From the NCBI RefSeq assembly GCF_032854445.1, contig NC_088296.1, positions 24,623,604 to 24,687,603 on the forward strand: a stretch of DNA of 64,000 nucleotides. Reading direction: 5' to 3'. Made by a program: the position numbers and the translations under genes. Positions 62,467-64,000 of this stretch are shown piece after piece (within the stretch, counting starts at the first letter, position 1; every line of letters starts with the position of its first letter). Source of the DNA: Liolophura sinensis (taxonomy: Eukaryota; Mollusca; Polyplacophora; Chitonida; Chitonidae). The notes under the pieces are model-generated. The model did no database searches, had not been told where the DNA came from, and saw nothing but the letters and a program-made list of their open reading frames with translations.

Positions 62467-62662
62467 AGCATAGAATCGTCTTTATCGAAAAATGCTACAT
62501 CCAATAGGAAATAATTTGCTTCAGGTTCCATTCAGTTAATGTATTCATGGAACAAGTACATTTGAATGAAATAGTTTAGCAGTCTCCAATTATTCAGTGG
62601 CATAAACCTTATGTGATGTCATTGTTTACAATATAGCCAGAAAGGGCCACTAAAACAGCCAG

Positions 62663-62931
62663 AGGGGGCCTCCGTGGCTCAGTTGGTTGGCGCGCTAGAG
62701 CAGCATAATGACCCAGGAGCCTCTCACCAATGCGGTCGCTGTGAGTTCAAGTCCAGTTCATGCTGGCTTCCTCTCCGGTCGTAAGTGGGAATGTCTCCAG
62801 CAACCTGCGGATGGTCGTGGGTTTTCCCCGGGCTCTGCCTGGTTTCCTCCCACCATAATGCTGCCCGCCGTCGTATAAGTGAAATTTTCTTGAGTACGGC
62901 GTAAAGCACCAATCAAATAATTAAAATAAAT
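62663..62931 (+). mobile_element. Full-length SINE, 4.3 kb unit 4
   Basis: 269 bp, with flanks at 62652-62662 and 62932-62942. Confidence 0.92.
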
Positions 62932-64000
62932 AAAACAGACAGTGTTTTAAAAGGCGTTTAATAAATTTTAAAAAATTGAATACCTAAATTGTTTCTTTAG
63001 AATAAAAATTTCATAGTGTGTGTTCGTCTTGTTTTCTATAACTTTACAGTAGACATTTACACTGTGCAAAGTGTATTACAAACTAATTTGTTCGACAATC
63101 TTTGTGCTTTGCGGGGACTTCCAACTTCCAGTATTCTTGAATGAAAGTCAAAACCATGATCAAAGGTTTGCTATGACGTAGTTTTCAGACATGTAGATCT
63201 CAGGTAAGGAAATGACACGAACGCTTACCTACATCAGCTAATCTATCTTAACTCAATGCAATAAAGGGTGTAAATAAAAAAGTACACACAGAGCATTTAA
63301 ACCCTTGATTAACTGTGATCAACCCAGAAAAAAACCTTAAAAATCTTGCATGTAAACGGACAGGTCAAACGAATATTCACCTACTAGAGCACAAGAAATG
63401 TGGACTGCTGTATTATTTTTTTTTTTGGCTTCATCGTTTTATATAAACCATCCTTTTAAATTGGTCTTATTAAAGTATTAACTGAGGGTTCACGATATAC
63501 TGACTTTTCTCTTGCTTTTTGTAATTTGTACAAAGCCTTATACATGTTAAAAAGTGATTATTCATTTTATGAAAATGTGTTAGTTTGCTACCATTGCAGA
63601 AAGGCTGTCACGTCTTAATTTTCTTCTACTGATCCTGTAAACATGTTGATATTTTATGAGTTTGAATAAAGACCTGAGCGTGTAAGAGTTGTTGACATTT
63701 GTATGCGGCTGGAAATGGGCAGAAGCGTGCTCATTTTATTGCTCAATGTACCGATTTTCCAGTTCGCCTTTTATATTCACTATGTCAATGTGTCTGTATA
63801 TCACAGGCACTCGTACACACTGGCGTTATTTCCCACAGTCGTCAAACGCAGAAACACTTTTCTTCGCTGTATATTGTCACCATACAATATTCATCCAGGT
63901 CAAAAGTTAGATTTAATGAACAGTAGATTAATAAGAAACTTATGTCAAGCGGATGATTTATATTCATTTATATCTTTTGGCTTTAATAGCTTAATAACCT

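Larger units (their letters stand above)
46440..64000. repeat. ~4,307 bp tandem array, four full copies plus a partial fifth
   Basis: Exon starts recur at 47220/51526/55833/60140 and 48443/52750/57057/61364, offsets 4306-4307. Copies start near 46440, 50747, 55053, 59360 and 63667. Differences are a few substitutions plus homopolymer length changes. The first copy is slightly more diverged, especially toward its low-coordinate end. The array continues beyond the window. Confidence 0.95.

Overview
The window is eukaryotic, AT-rich and intron-rich, with no bacterial-type operons. The SINE families suggest a marine mollusc, probably a bivalve: a tRNA-headed SINE with a GC-rich body, and a second family whose GAGTGAGTG tail joins a 'gcttggggtttaacgtcg' block. 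The organism call rests on recognising these families from memory and is not certain.

The main content is ankyrin-repeat exons on the minus strand. I find 32 intact exons between 7,876 and 61,462. Each is exactly 99 bp, is bounded by an AG acceptor and a GT donor, lies between two phase-0 introns, and encodes exactly one 33-residue ankyrin repeat. They fall into classes by sequence: A (EGET), B (DGKT), C, D (MSLR), E (TALSMAS), F (TPLHIAA), G (DEWTPL) and H (TPLQYAA). Three further decayed exons lie at the low-coordinate (3') end. Because any exon can be skipped, swapped or duplicated without changing frame, the locus looks built for repeat-by-repeat evolution and possibly for combinatorial splicing.

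Layout. 0.4-3.9 kb: a broken Ty3/gypsy-type pol with a nested SINE fragment. 3.9-6.8 kb: no recognisable gene. 6.1-11.9 kb: a ~2.67 kb unit (decayed exon + A + B), tandemly repeated. 12.9 kb: one class C exon. 13.1-22.3 and 23.4-32.4 kb: two diverged copies of a ~9-10 kb segment, each carrying exons D and E and a candidate first coding exon (MEK exon), with a CpG-rich minisatellite at the edge of each copy. 22.0-23.1 kb: a 777 bp tandem pair. 32.4-44.5 kb: F, G and H exons in overlapping duplications, including four exons spaced exactly 976 bp apart and a 7,064 bp block duplication. 46.44-64.0 kb: a ~4,307 bp unit in four full copies plus the start of a fifth, running off the window, each with one F exon, one H exon and two SINE copies in opposite orientations.

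Two readings are possible. In one, a single very large ankyrin gene is transcribed right to left, its 5' end beyond 64,000. In the other, there is a tandem family of smaller ankyrin genes, some starting at the MEK exon (ATG at 20,735 and 30,344). In that case the copy at 20.7 kb would read MEK-E-D-C-B-A-B-A, a protein of roughly 250-270 residues. The sequence alone does not decide between them. No promoter or poly(A) site is convincing.
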